The notes under the pieces: model-generated
What the model was told of the DNA's origin: nothing
The model's input: only the letters and a program-made list of their open reading frames with translations
The model's database searches: none
Translations under genes and position numbers: made by a program
Assembly: GCF_020809045.1 (NCBI RefSeq)
Contig: NZ_CP078079.1
Location: 3,286,001-3,350,000 of the forward strand
Length of the DNA: 64,000 bases
Source of the DNA: Pseudarthrobacter sp. L1SW
GTDB taxonomy: Bacteria; Actinomycetota; Actinomycetes; Actinomycetales; Micrococcaceae
Direction: 5' to 3'
Shown here: piece by piece, positions 33,278 through 42,126 of the stretch
Position numbering within the stretch: position 1 is the stretch's first letter
How the letters are laid out: the number at the start of each line of letters is the position of its first letter

Positions 33278-34101
33278 GCCAGTCCCGCCCCTGCTGCCGC
33301 GGCCACCAGCCTGGCGGACCACAGCCTTCCGGCGACTGTCAGGGCAATTCCGGCGGCGAACGCTGCGAGTCCCCATGGCGTTCCCAGCAGCATGGCCAGC
33401 GGATCCACGCCCAACGCCATTCCCAGGCCCAACCCCAGCAACGGCAGCCAGGTAAGGAGGCTGACCGTGGCTTTGGGTCCTGCCAGGGCGGTCTGCCGGG
33501 CGGCGTCGGCGTCGTCCTCCACGTCGAGCTGCGCGGCGAACCGGGCGAGCACGTCCGCAAGCGGGCAGCCGCTTGCTTCCGCAATGTCAAAGCAGGCCGC
33601 AAGTTCCGACCAAATGCGGGATTCCCGGTCCCGGCGGGGAAAGGCGGAGGGCAGCGACCGGCGGATGGCGTCCGAGACCGGAGTACCGCCGGAGGCCGCA
33701 GCGCGTGCCGAGCCGAGCATGGCACTGGAGCCCGCTGAGAGGCCGGCCGCGTGGGAACCGGAGGAGCCGTACACCAACCAGATCTCCTCCCAGAGCCGGG
33801 CCGGCGTCCGCCCGCCTTTCAGCAGGGCAGCCAGCTGCTGCACCACGACGGTCATGGGTGCTGCGGACTGCTTGTTTCCCTTCCCCGCGCTGCGCCCGGG
33901 CGGTAGAAAGAAGCCTGCCCGGACGGCAGTCCGTGCCGGTGCCGGACCGGGGCTTCCTGCACCGCCGGTATTCCCTGCACGGCCGCCGCTCCGTGCACGG
34001 CCGGTATTCCCTGCACGGCGCAGCCTGGCAGCAGCGCCACGCGGCGGCTTGACCAGCAGCACCGCGGCAAGCACCAAGACCATAACAAGAAGGAGGATCA
34101 T
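33274..34101 (-). CDS. tadB: TadB-like type II secretion F-family membrane protein
   Basis: 275 aa. The first 20 residues are a membrane helix (ILLLVMVLVLAAVLLV), followed by an Ala/Gly/Arg-rich linker encoded by repetitive DNA near 33950-34020. The F domain has VQQLAALLKGGRTPARLW and CFDIAEASGCPLADVL. C-terminal helices complete the platform. It overlaps both neighbours by 4 bp. The long low-complexity linker is variable in length between strains in this kind of gene, by inference. Confidence 0.82.
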   Translation of the reverse strand: MILLLVMVLVLAAVLLVKPPRGAAARLRRAGNTGRARSGGRAGNTGGAGSPGPAPARTAVRAGFFLPPGRSAGKGNKQSAAPMTVVVQQLAALLKGGRTPARLWEEIWLVYGSSGSHAAGLSAGSSAMLGSARAAASGGTPVSDAIRRSLPSAFPRRDRESRIWSELAACFDIAEASGCPLADVLARFAAQLDVEDDADAARQTALAGPKATVSLLTWLPLLGLGLGMALGVDPLAMLLGTPWGLAAFAAGIALTVAGRLWSARLVAAAAGAGLA

Positions 34102-35423
34102 TCGACCTCTCCCCGGCCCAGTCCCAGGCGTTCCGCCAGGACCGGCCACGCCGGGCCTTTGCCTGCCGGGCCTTCACCACTTTCCAGGGCAGGCAGAACC
34201 GTCAGGCCGTCCGGCCCGCCTCCCACCACACCCACGCACGCTACTTCCCGGCACCGGGGCGTCCGTTCAACGTGGATCACCACGTCCAGCGCGCTTGCCG
34301 CCTGGAGCCGTACGCCGTCGGGGCTCAGTCCCGCCAGCGCGCCGAGGGCTGTGAGCCTGGCCGGAACAGCGGTGGCGGTATTGGCGTGGATGGTCCCGCC
34401 CCCTCCGGTGTGGCCGGTGTTCATGGCCGTCAGCAGCTCCCGCACTTCGGCGCCCCGGCATTCACCAACCACCAGCCGGTCCGGACGCATCCGCAAGGCC
34501 TGCCGGACAAGATCCCCCAGGTCCACTTCGCCGCCACCCTCCAGGTTTCCGTGGCGGGATTCCAGCGAAACGACGTGCGGGTGGACAGGGTTCAGTTCGG
34601 ACGCGTCCTCGATCAGGACCAACCGCTCTGAGGGAGAGCACAGCCCCAGCAGGGTGGAAAGCAGGGTGGTCTTGCCGGACCCGGTGGCACCGCTGATCAG
34701 GAAGCTCAACCTGCGCTCCACCACCCGTTCCAGGACATGCTGCAGTCCGGAACTGAACATCCCGCCCGCCCGGAGCTCATCCATGGTGAACACCCGTTCC
34801 CGCCGGATCCTGATGCTCAGCAGCGTTCCCGCCGTAGAGACCGGCGGCAGCACGGCGTGGACCCGGTAACCGCCGGCCAGCCGCACATCAACGCAGGGCG
34901 AGCCGTCATCCAGTCTCCTGCCGCCGGCGGCCACCAGCCGGCAGGCCAAGGCCCGCAGCTGGGCTTCATGGTCGAAGGCCAGCGGCACGCGCTCTATCCC
35001 GCGACCCCTGTCAACCCAGACAGAGTCCGGGGCGTTCACGAAGATGTCCGTCACTGCGGGGTCGCGGGTGAGGCTTTGGAGAGGGCCCAGCCCGTTCAGC
35101 TCGGCGCTGATCCGTTCCACGGCGGCGAGGGATCCCGCGGTGCCCAGCAGTTTGCCGGTGGCCTGCACCGCAGCCGCCACCCGGGAAGGTGTCACGGCTG
35201 CCGCGTCAGCCATCATGGACTCGCGCACCGATTCGAGTAGGCCCACGTCCACTCCCTCACGGGTGTCTGCCGCAGGGATGGCTCCCGGCCGGATGCCTGC
35301 CTCACGGATCCCCCCACGGCGGTCGCGCCGCCGCCACTCGCCCGATCCATAACCCGATCCGGACCCCGATCCGGGACCGGAACCGGAACCAGAACCAGAA
35401 CCAGAACCAGGCTGCTGCCTCAC
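34098..35423 (-). CDS. tadA: TadA/CpaF-type pilus assembly ATPase
   Basis: 441-aa hexameric secretion ATPase. Walker A is ISGATGSGKTTLLS. Walker B/Asp box is LVLIEDASEL, and the His box is NTGHTGGGGTIHAN. It drives Flp-type pilus assembly at the inner membrane (TIGR03819-type neighbourhood family from memory). The first ~28 residues are a Gly-Ser run encoded by imperfect 6-bp repeats (35345-35410). GTG 35423 overlaps the previous stop as GTGA. If that start were wrong, a start after the repeat would still leave a complete ATPase. Confidence 0.88.
   Translation of the reverse strand: MRQQPGSGSGSGSGSGPGSGSGSGYGSGEWRRRDRRGGIREAGIRPGAIPAADTREGVDVGLLESVRESMMADAAAVTPSRVAAAVQATGKLLGTAGSLAAVERISAELNGLGPLQSLTRDPAVTDIFVNAPDSVWVDRGRGIERVPLAFDHEAQLRALACRLVAAGGRRLDDGSPCVDVRLAGGYRVHAVLPPVSTAGTLLSIRIRRERVFTMDELRAGGMFSSGLQHVLERVVERRLSFLISGATGSGKTTLLSTLLGLCSPSERLVLIEDASELNPVHPHVVSLESRHGNLEGGGEVDLGDLVRQALRMRPDRLVVGECRGAEVRELLTAMNTGHTGGGGTIHANTATAVPARLTALGALAGLSPDGVRLQAASALDVVIHVERTPRCREVACVGVVGGGPDGLTVLPALESGEGPAGKGPAWPVLAERLGLGRGEVE
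35345..35410. repeat. Imperfect hexanucleotide repeat in the tadA 5' end
   Basis: On the minus strand GGTTCT/GGTTCC-type hexamers repeat about eight to ten times and encode alternating Gly and Ser. Such arrays can change length by slippage in 6-bp steps, which keeps frame. Confidence 0.75.
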
Positions 35424-36619
35424 TCGAGGTCCCCGGCGGGCAGGTCGTCTCCCAGCAGATCCAGCACGGAGGCGGCGAAGTGCCTGACGCTCCGCCGTTT
35501 GCCCAGCTCAAGGAGGCGGCCCGACTCCATGGCGGCCGGGACACCCCGCAGCTCAGGCACGCGCCCCTGGACGGGAAGGCCGATGGCTTCGGCAATGAGG
35601 GCAGCATCCAGTGCCGCCCCGTGCTTGCCACGGACAAGGAGGGAAGCCTCCACCGGCGGAAATTCCTGGAGCAGCCGCACCGCTGCGACAGCAGCCTTCA
35701 GCTGCGCCGGAACCACCATGGTGATGCGGTCGCAGTCCCAGGCGAACGTGTTGATCGGCTCCGCTCCCCGGCCGATGTCCACCACTACCAGCTCATAGCC
35801 GCGGCGGGCGGCATCAAGGACTCCGGCGGTGGTGGCTGCGGCGACGGGCACCGGCTGCTCACGGCTGGCGGGCCAGGACAGGAACGAGAACCCTCCTGCA
35901 ACAGGCAGGGAGTCCGCGAGTTGGACGGGATCGATGCTGCCCCTGGCTTCGGAAAGGTCGGGCCAGCGCAGGCCGGGGTCTTCTTCGGCGGCGAGGGCGA
36001 GCTCCAGCCCGCCGCCCCAGGGGTCACCGTCCACCAGGAGCACCCGGGCCCCCAGCCCGGCCGCGGCCTGGGCAATCCAGATGGCTGCGGTCGTGGCACC
36101 GGCGCCGCCGCAGCCGCCGGTCACGCCGAGGATGAGGCCGCCCGGGCCGGGCGAACGGGACCTGCTGAGATGGTCAGCAAGCCAGGCTGCAGCGTCCGGC
36201 AGCACAGCCACGCGTTCGGCTCCAAGGACCGCGGCAAGGTGCCACAGACTGTCCCCTTCACCATCAAGGCCCACCAGGACTGCGGGTCCACGGCGCCGGG
36301 GAGGCAGTTCGCGGACGTCGCTTCCCACCAGGACTGCTGCCGCCCCGTCCCAGTACCTGCCTGCCTCGGCGGCGTCGGCAGCAGTGCGCAGCTGTGCTCC
36401 CGCCGCTGCAACGATCCGCTCCACCTCCGAACGGAGGACAGCGGACGAGGTCACCAGCAACACCTCATCGCCGCTGTCCGGCAGCCAGGCATCCCGGGCT
36501 TCTCCCGCGGCGTTCACCGGCAGCGCTGGGCGTGTGGGCGGACCATCCCCTCCCGCAAGGCTGAAGGCAGCGGGAGGGGAAGGTTCAGGGTGGGACGGAA
36601 TCAGCTGATGCCTGCTCAT
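35420..36619 (-). CDS. CpaE/Ssd-like septum-site and pilus-localisation ATPase
   Basis: 399 aa. An N-terminal receiver-like domain precedes a ParA/MinD P-loop domain with VTGGCGGAGATTAAIWIAQ as the deviant Walker A and VVVDIGRGAEP as Walker B. It matches Rv3660c (Ssd) and CpaE_hom_Actino proteins. It should position the pilus machine or influence septum formation. It opens the seven-gene operon. The ATG at 36619 is chosen over a GTG five codons earlier. Confidence 0.82.
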   Translation of the reverse strand: MSRHQLIPSHPEPSPPAAFSLAGGDGPPTRPALPVNAAGEARDAWLPDSGDEVLLVTSSAVLRSEVERIVAAAGAQLRTAADAAEAGRYWDGAAAVLVGSDVRELPPRRRGPAVLVGLDGEGDSLWHLAAVLGAERVAVLPDAAAWLADHLSRSRSPGPGGLILGVTGGCGGAGATTAAIWIAQAAAGLGARVLLVDGDPWGGGLELALAAEEDPGLRWPDLSEARGSIDPVQLADSLPVAGGFSFLSWPASREQPVPVAAATTAGVLDAARRGYELVVVDIGRGAEPINTFAWDCDRITMVVPAQLKAAVAAVRLLQEFPPVEASLLVRGKHGAALDAALIAEAIGLPVQGRVPELRGVPAAMESGRLLELGKRRSVRHFAASVLDLLGDDLPAGDLE

Positions 36620-36751
36620 GGACCCACTCTCCACCGCCGAAAGATGGCCGGTAAGGGCTGCGGCGCCCTATGTGGAAAAGCAGGCCGCGCCACCCGCCCA
36701 AAGCGCTGGCTCCAAAGCCTGCGTCCCCGAAAACAAGGCAGAATGGGGACC

Positions 36752-38470
36752 ATGTACCTGCTGCTCGCCGCCCACCCCCATGGCGCCGCCCTGCAGGAAC
36801 TCTCCCAGGCGGGAGACCCCCTGCCGTCCACCCCGGAGCCAAGGCTTATCAGCACAGGCGACCTTGCCGCCGTCGTGCATGACCTGGAACACAGGAGGCC
36901 GAACGGGCAGCCGCCCCGCTGGATCTGGCACCGCACCCAGGATTGGTACCCTGCCCTGCTGGCGGCCGGCGTCGAGCTGGAGAGGTGCCATGACCTCAGC
37001 CTGTGCGCCAACATCCTGGCCTTTTCCCGCTTCACCGCCCACACGGACTATGCCCGGAACGCGGACAGGGTGGTTGTTGAGGACCCGCTCCTGCCTCCCA
37101 AAGCGCTGCAGCCCCCGCCTCCCCCGGCAGACCAGGGCGCCCTGTTCGAGGATCCCGTCACCGGCCCCGTCGCCGGCCGTACCCCCGAAGAGCTGCGAGC
37201 CGAATACGCTGCCCAGCAGACGGCACTGGCCTCGGTCAGCCAGGCGGAGAACCTGAGGAACCGGCTCCAGCTCCTCCTCGCGGCAGAATCCGCCGGTGCC
37301 ATGATCGCCGCCGAAATGCAGCATGCCGGTGTGCCGTGGCGGGAAGACCTGCACGAGCAGATCCTCGCCGGGCACCTTGGCCCACGCCCGGCCGTGGGCC
37401 AACGCCCGGCGAAACTTGAGGCGCTGAACCAGGAGCTGCGCGGACTCCTGAACTCGCCCACCCTCAACCCCGATTCCCCTCAGGACCTGATGCGGGCACT
37501 GCACCGCAATGGGATCGAGGTTAAGAGCACCCGCAAATGGGAGCTGCGGGAATCCAGCCATCCCGCCATCGAGCCGCTGCTGGCGTACAAGCAGTTGTCG
37601 CGCCTGCACACGGCCAACGGCTGGTCCTGGCTCGACGCCTGGGTAGCCGGTGGCAGGTTCCGGCCCGAATACGTGGTGGGCGGCGTAGTGTCCGGCCGCT
37701 GGGCCTCCCGCGGCGGCGGTGCGCTCCAGATTCCGCGCCAGATCCGCGGCGCTGTCCATGCCGATCCGGGCTACAAGCTGATCGTCGCGGATGCCTCACA
37801 GCTGGAACCGCGCGTCCTGGCGGCCCTGGCCCGGGACTCCTCCATGGCCGAGGCTGCCCGCGACCAGGACCTCTACGCGGGCATCGCCGCCAAGGGATTC
37901 GGCGGGGACCGGGCAAAGGCGAAGATGGCACTGCTGGGCGCGATGTACGGCGCAACCTCCGGCGAGGCCGGCCGCCTGATGCCGCAGCTGGCGAAGACGT
38001 ATCCGCGGGCCGTGGACTTTGTGGAGCAGGCCGCGCGTGCGGGCGAGTCCGGCGGGACGGTGACCACAAGGCTGGGCCGGAGCAGCCCCCCGCCGTCCGA
38101 GCGGTGGTTCCAGAGCCAGCGCTCGGCCACCGCCGAGGAGCAGCGCCAGGCCGAGTCGATCGCCCGCTCCCGGGGACGCTTCACCCGCAACTTTGTTGTC
38201 CAGGGCTCCGCCGCGGACTGGGCGGCGTGCTGGCTGGCGGAATTACGACGCCGGCTGCGCACCCTCCGGAAGGACCGTCGCCTTAACGCTGAGCTTGTCT
38301 TCTTCCTGCATGACGAGGTGATGGTCCACGCCCCTGTGGAGGCGGTGGACGCGTGCATGGAGGCCATCGAGGACGCAGCCCGCGCCGCGAAGGAGCTGCT
38401 GTTCGGCCGCATCCCCGTTGAGTTCCCGGTCAGCGTTGCAGTGGTTGATTCCTACGACCATGCGAAATAG
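36752..38470 (+). CDS. Stand-alone family A DNA polymerase (degenerate exonuclease region)
   Basis: 572 aa. The polymerase palm shows motif A VADASQLEPRVLAALARD, with catalytic Asp. Motif B is KAKMALLGAMYGATSG and motif C is FFLHDEVMV, with the second Asp. The N-terminal ~170 residues occupy the place of the 3'-5' exonuclease, but I see no DxE metal motif. The 5' nuclease domain is absent. This is the short actinobacterial PolA-like protein annotated as bifunctional. CAGAAT lies seven bases before ATG 36752. It diverges from the Tad operon. Confidence 0.82.
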   Translation: MYLLLAAHPHGAALQELSQAGDPLPSTPEPRLISTGDLAAVVHDLEHRRPNGQPPRWIWHRTQDWYPALLAAGVELERCHDLSLCANILAFSRFTAHTDYARNADRVVVEDPLLPPKALQPPPPPADQGALFEDPVTGPVAGRTPEELRAEYAAQQTALASVSQAENLRNRLQLLLAAESAGAMIAAEMQHAGVPWREDLHEQILAGHLGPRPAVGQRPAKLEALNQELRGLLNSPTLNPDSPQDLMRALHRNGIEVKSTRKWELRESSHPAIEPLLAYKQLSRLHTANGWSWLDAWVAGGRFRPEYVVGGVVSGRWASRGGGALQIPRQIRGAVHADPGYKLIVADASQLEPRVLAALARDSSMAEAARDQDLYAGIAAKGFGGDRAKAKMALLGAMYGATSGEAGRLMPQLAKTYPRAVDFVEQAARAGESGGTVTTRLGRSSPPPSERWFQSQRSATAEEQRQAESIARSRGRFTRNFVVQGSAADWAACWLAELRRRLRTLRKDRRLNAELVFFLHDEVMVHAPVEAVDACMEAIEDAARAAKELLFGRIPVEFPVSVAVVDSYDHAK

Positions 38471-38640
38471 CCGCCCCTGCCCAGCGGTTGGGGCGTTCCG
38501 CGCCGCATCCTGACCTTCAAAGTAACCTACCCGGCGGTAGCTCGACCGGCCCCCGCGACCGGCGTTACTGTTCATAACGGCGACTGAAGCAGATCGGTCA
38601 CAAGCTGATGCAACGACGCATACAGGGGAGGTCCCGGCAC

Positions 38641-38838
38641 ATGGCGGGCAGGTTTGAGATACATCGAGTAGGTGACGAGTCGTACCGGCTGCGGCTGACT
38701 GACGCGGAGGGCAACACCGTAGCCGTCTCACCGAACTTCAAGTCCATCAGCACACTGCTTGAGGGCGTCAAGGCGGTCCGGGAGAACGCCGCCACCGCCA
38801 TCGTGGTGGACCTCCGCCAGCAGCAGGCCTGCAGCTAG
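38641..38838 (+). CDS. DUF1508 (YegP-like) family protein
   Basis: 65 aa, small alpha/beta protein. The family signature is FEIHRVGDESYRLRL near the N-terminus, then SPNFKS and LEGVKAVRENA. GGAGG lies about nine bases before the ATG. The upstream 170 bp hold a possible promoter but no gene. It converges on the NUDIX gene with a 4-bp overlap of stops. Function of the family is not established. Confidence 0.75.
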   Translation: MAGRFEIHRVGDESYRLRLTDAEGNTVAVSPNFKSISTLLEGVKAVRENAATAIVVDLRQQQACS

Positions 38839-39512
38839 GCACCCATGGGATGGAGCCTGCTCCGGTCCCACGGAACAGCCCAGCCGAGCTGTTCAAAAAG
38901 CCCGTTCAGGACGATCCCGGTAAACCCCCAGACCACCACCCCGTTCACGGTGAAAGCCGGGCTGTCGAAGCTGCGCCCGGCGCGGTGGACTGTTGCCATC
39001 ACGCGGTTGTCCGGATCCAGCAGGTCCCGGACGGGGATCCTGAACACCTGCGCTGACTCTGCGTAATCGACCACCCTGACGGGCGACGGCGAACGCCACC
39101 AGGCCAGGACCGGGGTCACCAGGAAGTTGCTGTGGGCAAGGCCCAGTTCCTGGAGCGATCCCAGGACTTCCACACCGTCCGCATCAAGCCCCGTTTCCTC
39201 TTCGGCTTCGCGCAATGCCGCCTGGACCGGCGTTTCCCTGGCGTCAATGGAGCCGCCGGGGAACGCCACCTGCCCGGGATGGGACCCCAGGGTATGGGCG
39301 CGTTCCAGCAGGAGGACGTCCAGATCGGCCGGCGCCAGCGGCTTGCGGGACGCGGCGGGGACGTCGTCAAGTGCCCCGAAGAGCATCAGGACCGCCGCCC
39401 TCCGCGCCCGTGACTTGTCCACTGTCAGGGCGGCCCAGAGGGGATCCGGCGCAGCATCGGCACCGGATTCCGCCCTCTGCACCAGTTTGAGCAGGTCCTC
39501 GCGTGCGCTCAC
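38835..39512 (-). CDS. CoA pyrophosphatase (NUDIX hydrolase)
   Basis: 225 aa. The NUDIX box GGSIDARETPVQAALREAEE spans about residues 86-105 and continues ETGLD. The upstream LLLERAHTLGSHPGQVAFPG is the CoA-pyrophosphatase subfamily mark. It hydrolyses CoA or related dinucleotides. GTG 39512 overlaps the nth stop as GTGA, so it is translated after nth. The same nth-NUDIX neighbourhood occurs in mycobacteria. Confidence 0.85.
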   Translation of the reverse strand: MSAREDLLKLVQRAESGADAAPDPLWAALTVDKSRARRAAVLMLFGALDDVPAASRKPLAPADLDVLLLERAHTLGSHPGQVAFPGGSIDARETPVQAALREAEEETGLDADGVEVLGSLQELGLAHSNFLVTPVLAWWRSPSPVRVVDYAESAQVFRIPVRDLLDPDNRVMATVHRAGRSFDSPAFTVNGVVVWGFTGIVLNGLFEQLGWAVPWDRSRLHPMGA

Positions 39513-40366
39513 GGTGCCCGCTTCTGGGATTCCATCCGGATTTCGGCGGCGCGGTGGGTCTCGGCCAACAGCTGCTCCAGCAATGCCTCACTGCCGGGAG
39601 CGAGCTCGTACTTCAGCAGCTTCGCCGCCTTCGCGGGATCCGTCTCGCCCAGCCCGTAGCTGGGGCACCACGTGGCCACAGGGCAGGCCCCGCACGCCGG
39701 CTTCCGGGCGTGGCACACCCGCCGACCGTGGAAGATCACCCGGTGGGACAGCATGGTCCAGTCCTTCCGGTCGAACAGCTCGGCCACATCGTGTTCGATC
39801 TGCACGGGGTCGTCGGACTGCGTCCAGCCGAAGCGGTTGGCAAGCCGTGCGAAGTGGGTGTCCACCGAGATTCCGGGGATGCCGAAGCCGTTCCCCAGCA
39901 CCACGTTTGCCGTTTTTCGGCCCACGCCAGGCAGGGTGACCAGGTCCTCCAGCCGCCCCGGCACCACCCCGTTGTATTCGTCCACCAGGCGGGTGCAGAG
40001 CGCAATGACGTTCCTGGACTTGGCCCGGAAGAACCCCGTGGGCTTCAGGATCGCCTCAAGGTCCGCAGGATCCGCCTCCGCCATGGCACGCGCATCCGGG
40101 TAGCGCCCGAACAGCACCCGCGTGACCTGGTTGACGGTGACGTCCGTGGTCTGGGCGGAAAGGACAGTGGCCACGAGCAGTTCGAACGGGTTGCGGAAAT
40201 CAAGCTCCGCGTGGGCGTACGGGTACTTCTCGGCCAACGCCCTGTTAATCCGCCGTGCCCGCCGCTTCAGCGCCAGCACCGACTCGGAAGAGACCACTGG
40301 CATCCCGGCGGCCTGGCGTGCGGTTGCGTTGACGCTGCCGGCCTTCGCCGTTCCGGGCCCGGCCAT
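39509..40366 (-). CDS. nth: Endonuclease III
   Basis: 285-aa DNA glycosylase/AP lyase for oxidised pyrimidines. The HhH motif LPGVGRKTANVVLG contains the catalytic Lys, and VDTHFARLANR has the catalytic Asp. Four Cys in CHARKPACGACPVATWC bind a 4Fe-4S cluster. The first ~30 residues are an extra Ala-rich tail. It starts 5 bp after the membrane-protein gene stop, forming a three-gene operon with the NUDIX gene. Confidence 0.93.
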   Translation of the reverse strand: MAGPGTAKAGSVNATARQAAGMPVVSSESVLALKRRARRINRALAEKYPYAHAELDFRNPFELLVATVLSAQTTDVTVNQVTRVLFGRYPDARAMAEADPADLEAILKPTGFFRAKSRNVIALCTRLVDEYNGVVPGRLEDLVTLPGVGRKTANVVLGNGFGIPGISVDTHFARLANRFGWTQSDDPVQIEHDVAELFDRKDWTMLSHRVIFHGRRVCHARKPACGACPVATWCPSYGLGETDPAKAAKLLKYELAPGSEALLEQLLAETHRAAEIRMESQKRAP

Positions 40367-40371
40367 GGGCG

Positions 40372-41715
40372 TCAGCCGCGCTCGATGTTGCTGAGGTCCC
40401 GCAGGACGCCAAGGCGCCCGTCCGTGTGCTGCACCAGGAACTCGTGGCCGCGGTCCTCGAGGGCCAGCACCCAGCCGCCCGGTTCAATCACGAACGCCGG
40501 AGCGCCGGTTTGGGGGTCATAGGCAGTACGGTGCTGTGCGACGGCAAACCAGAAGGCCTCGTGGATGGGCTGTTCTTCCGATTCATCGGGACGGCTGGCC
40601 GGATCGACCGTGGCCCCGATGGGCTGCTCGATCCGGACCTGCGGGTGCACTGCGGTGGCGTCGTGAACCGGAGCAGGCGCAGCGGAGCTTCCGCCGCCGG
40701 CAGCCGGAATTTCGCCCCGCTGGGTTTCCTCGGCGGCAGGGGCGGAAGAAGGACGCACGACGTCGGCGGGCTGGGTTGCCGGGCCCGGGTCGCCTGAGGG
40801 AGTCCACTCGGAGACCTCGGGGGCAGTGGAAACGGGCGAAGCTGCGGTAGGGACGGCCGCCGTGGCGGGGGCATGGACTGCAGTGGGCTGCGCGGCGGCA
40901 CCCGACGGGCGTGCTGACGCTGGCTGCGCGGGTGACCCGTGAGTTTCGGGAGATCCGTGCTGTTCCGGTGAACCGGCTTTGCCGGTTGTACCCGGCCGGA
41001 CAGCTGACGAACCTGCACCAGCACCGCTGAAGAGCCCGCCGCCCGAGAACACCTTCGCGCCCAGTTTCGACTCTTTCGGCCCGGCTGCGGACTCGTCCTT
41101 CGGCTTCTTGGGTGCGCGGGGCTTCTGGACGGGAACAACCGCGTCACGGGCAACCACGTGCGCCGGCACTTCGGCCCGACCCTGGAAGTCGCCGGAAACA
41201 TACGGCAGGAAGCGTCCCAGCACCGTGACGGCGAACAGGACCAGCGAGCCGATCAGGCCCACCAGGAGGCTCGGCACGTAGGCCCCGGCCACAGAGATAA
41301 AGAAGAACGCCACGGCAAAGGAGGCAACCACTGACGCGAACTGGTCAATGGACAGGGAACCGATCCGGAGCTTCGTGGCCGGGGCCAGCCTGCGGGCGGC
41401 AAAGAGTGCGCTCACGATCAGGGGCAGGACGATGCCCAGCCCCAGGAAGAAAAGGTTGTTGAGGTTCCACAGGTTGTACCGTGCGCCAAAGATCGGCAGC
41501 AGGGAGGCGACGAAAAGGATGAGGGTGCCGGAAAACACAGCCAGGTCCCGGATGGTGAACGGACCCAGCACTGCCTCATTGGCGTTTGGAGCCTTGCCTG
41601 CCGTGGAGGCCGCGCCCGCGGTGGCCTGGGACCCTGGCCCACCGGCGGTTCCGGCGCCGTGGCCGGAACCTGCCGTGTCGGGGCCGGTCTTCTGGCCGAA
41701 GCCTTGCTGGTTCAT
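40372..41715 (-). CDS. Membrane protein with long disordered region, unknown function
   Basis: 447 aa. A Gly/Ala/Thr-rich N-terminal tail (~48 residues) is followed by four membrane segments between about residues 55 and 170. A Pro/Ala/Ser-rich cytoplasmic or external region follows to about residue 370. The end is a compact conserved domain beginning HEAFWFAVAQHRTAYDP and reading WVLALEDRGHEFLV. AAGGAGAG precedes the ATG. It leads the nth-NUDIX operon. I do not recognise the family. Confidence 0.65.
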   Translation of the reverse strand: MNQQGFGQKTGPDTAGSGHGAGTAGGPGSQATAGAASTAGKAPNANEAVLGPFTIRDLAVFSGTLILFVASLLPIFGARYNLWNLNNLFFLGLGIVLPLIVSALFAARRLAPATKLRIGSLSIDQFASVVASFAVAFFFISVAGAYVPSLLVGLIGSLVLFAVTVLGRFLPYVSGDFQGRAEVPAHVVARDAVVPVQKPRAPKKPKDESAAGPKESKLGAKVFSGGGLFSGAGAGSSAVRPGTTGKAGSPEQHGSPETHGSPAQPASARPSGAAAQPTAVHAPATAAVPTAASPVSTAPEVSEWTPSGDPGPATQPADVVRPSSAPAAEETQRGEIPAAGGGSSAAPAPVHDATAVHPQVRIEQPIGATVDPASRPDESEEQPIHEAFWFAVAQHRTAYDPQTGAPAFVIEPGGWVLALEDRGHEFLVQHTDGRLGVLRDLSNIERG

Positions 41716-42126
41716 TCTGCTCTCCTTAGCGTGGCGGCACCGGGGCCTGTATGGTCCCGAAATCGTGCCGTCTTAACAGCGGTTCCGGCGTTGCCAGGCC
41801 CTTGCGGTGCCCGGCAACAGCGGCCCAAAGTGAAGTCACAATTCCATCTCAGCCTAGTCAAGAGCCCAGCTGATCACTAGCTGGCCGCCACCCGCGGTGG
41901 GCCGGAGGGGGCGCCCCGCAAACCATTCACCGCTTAATAAATGCCGTTCACGGGCTCACGTGTGACACCGCACACATCAGCGGCAGGGCAAGCATTAGGC
42001 TTGGTTCCGGAACAGCTCTTTGCGGAATGTCCGCGACCAGCCGGTGCCCGACGTCGTGCAGGCGGCGGAGCCCGGACGGCCGGCGGACATCCCGCCCAGC
42101 AAAGATCGATGAATGATGAGGTTCAC
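41716..42126. other. Divergent intergenic region upstream of acs
   Basis: 411 bp without a gene between the membrane-protein operon and acs. It holds promoters for both directions. The stem CCACC...GGTGG near 41888-41900 is weak. A Crp-like palindrome lies at 41961-41976. Confidence 0.5.
41961..41976. promoter_or_regulatory. Candidate Crp/GlxR binding site upstream of acs
   Basis: TGTGACACCGCACACA matches the TGTGAnnnnnnTCACA consensus except for one base of the right half. It is 151 bp before the acs ATG. A Crp gene lies in this window at 61906-62583, and acetate genes are common Crp/GlxR targets in actinobacteria. Confidence 0.5.

Noticed and set aside
35189..36751. N-terminal extension of the DNA polymerase
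   Set aside because: It lies antisense to the Ssd and TadA genes; homology and the CAGAAT box support ATG 36752.
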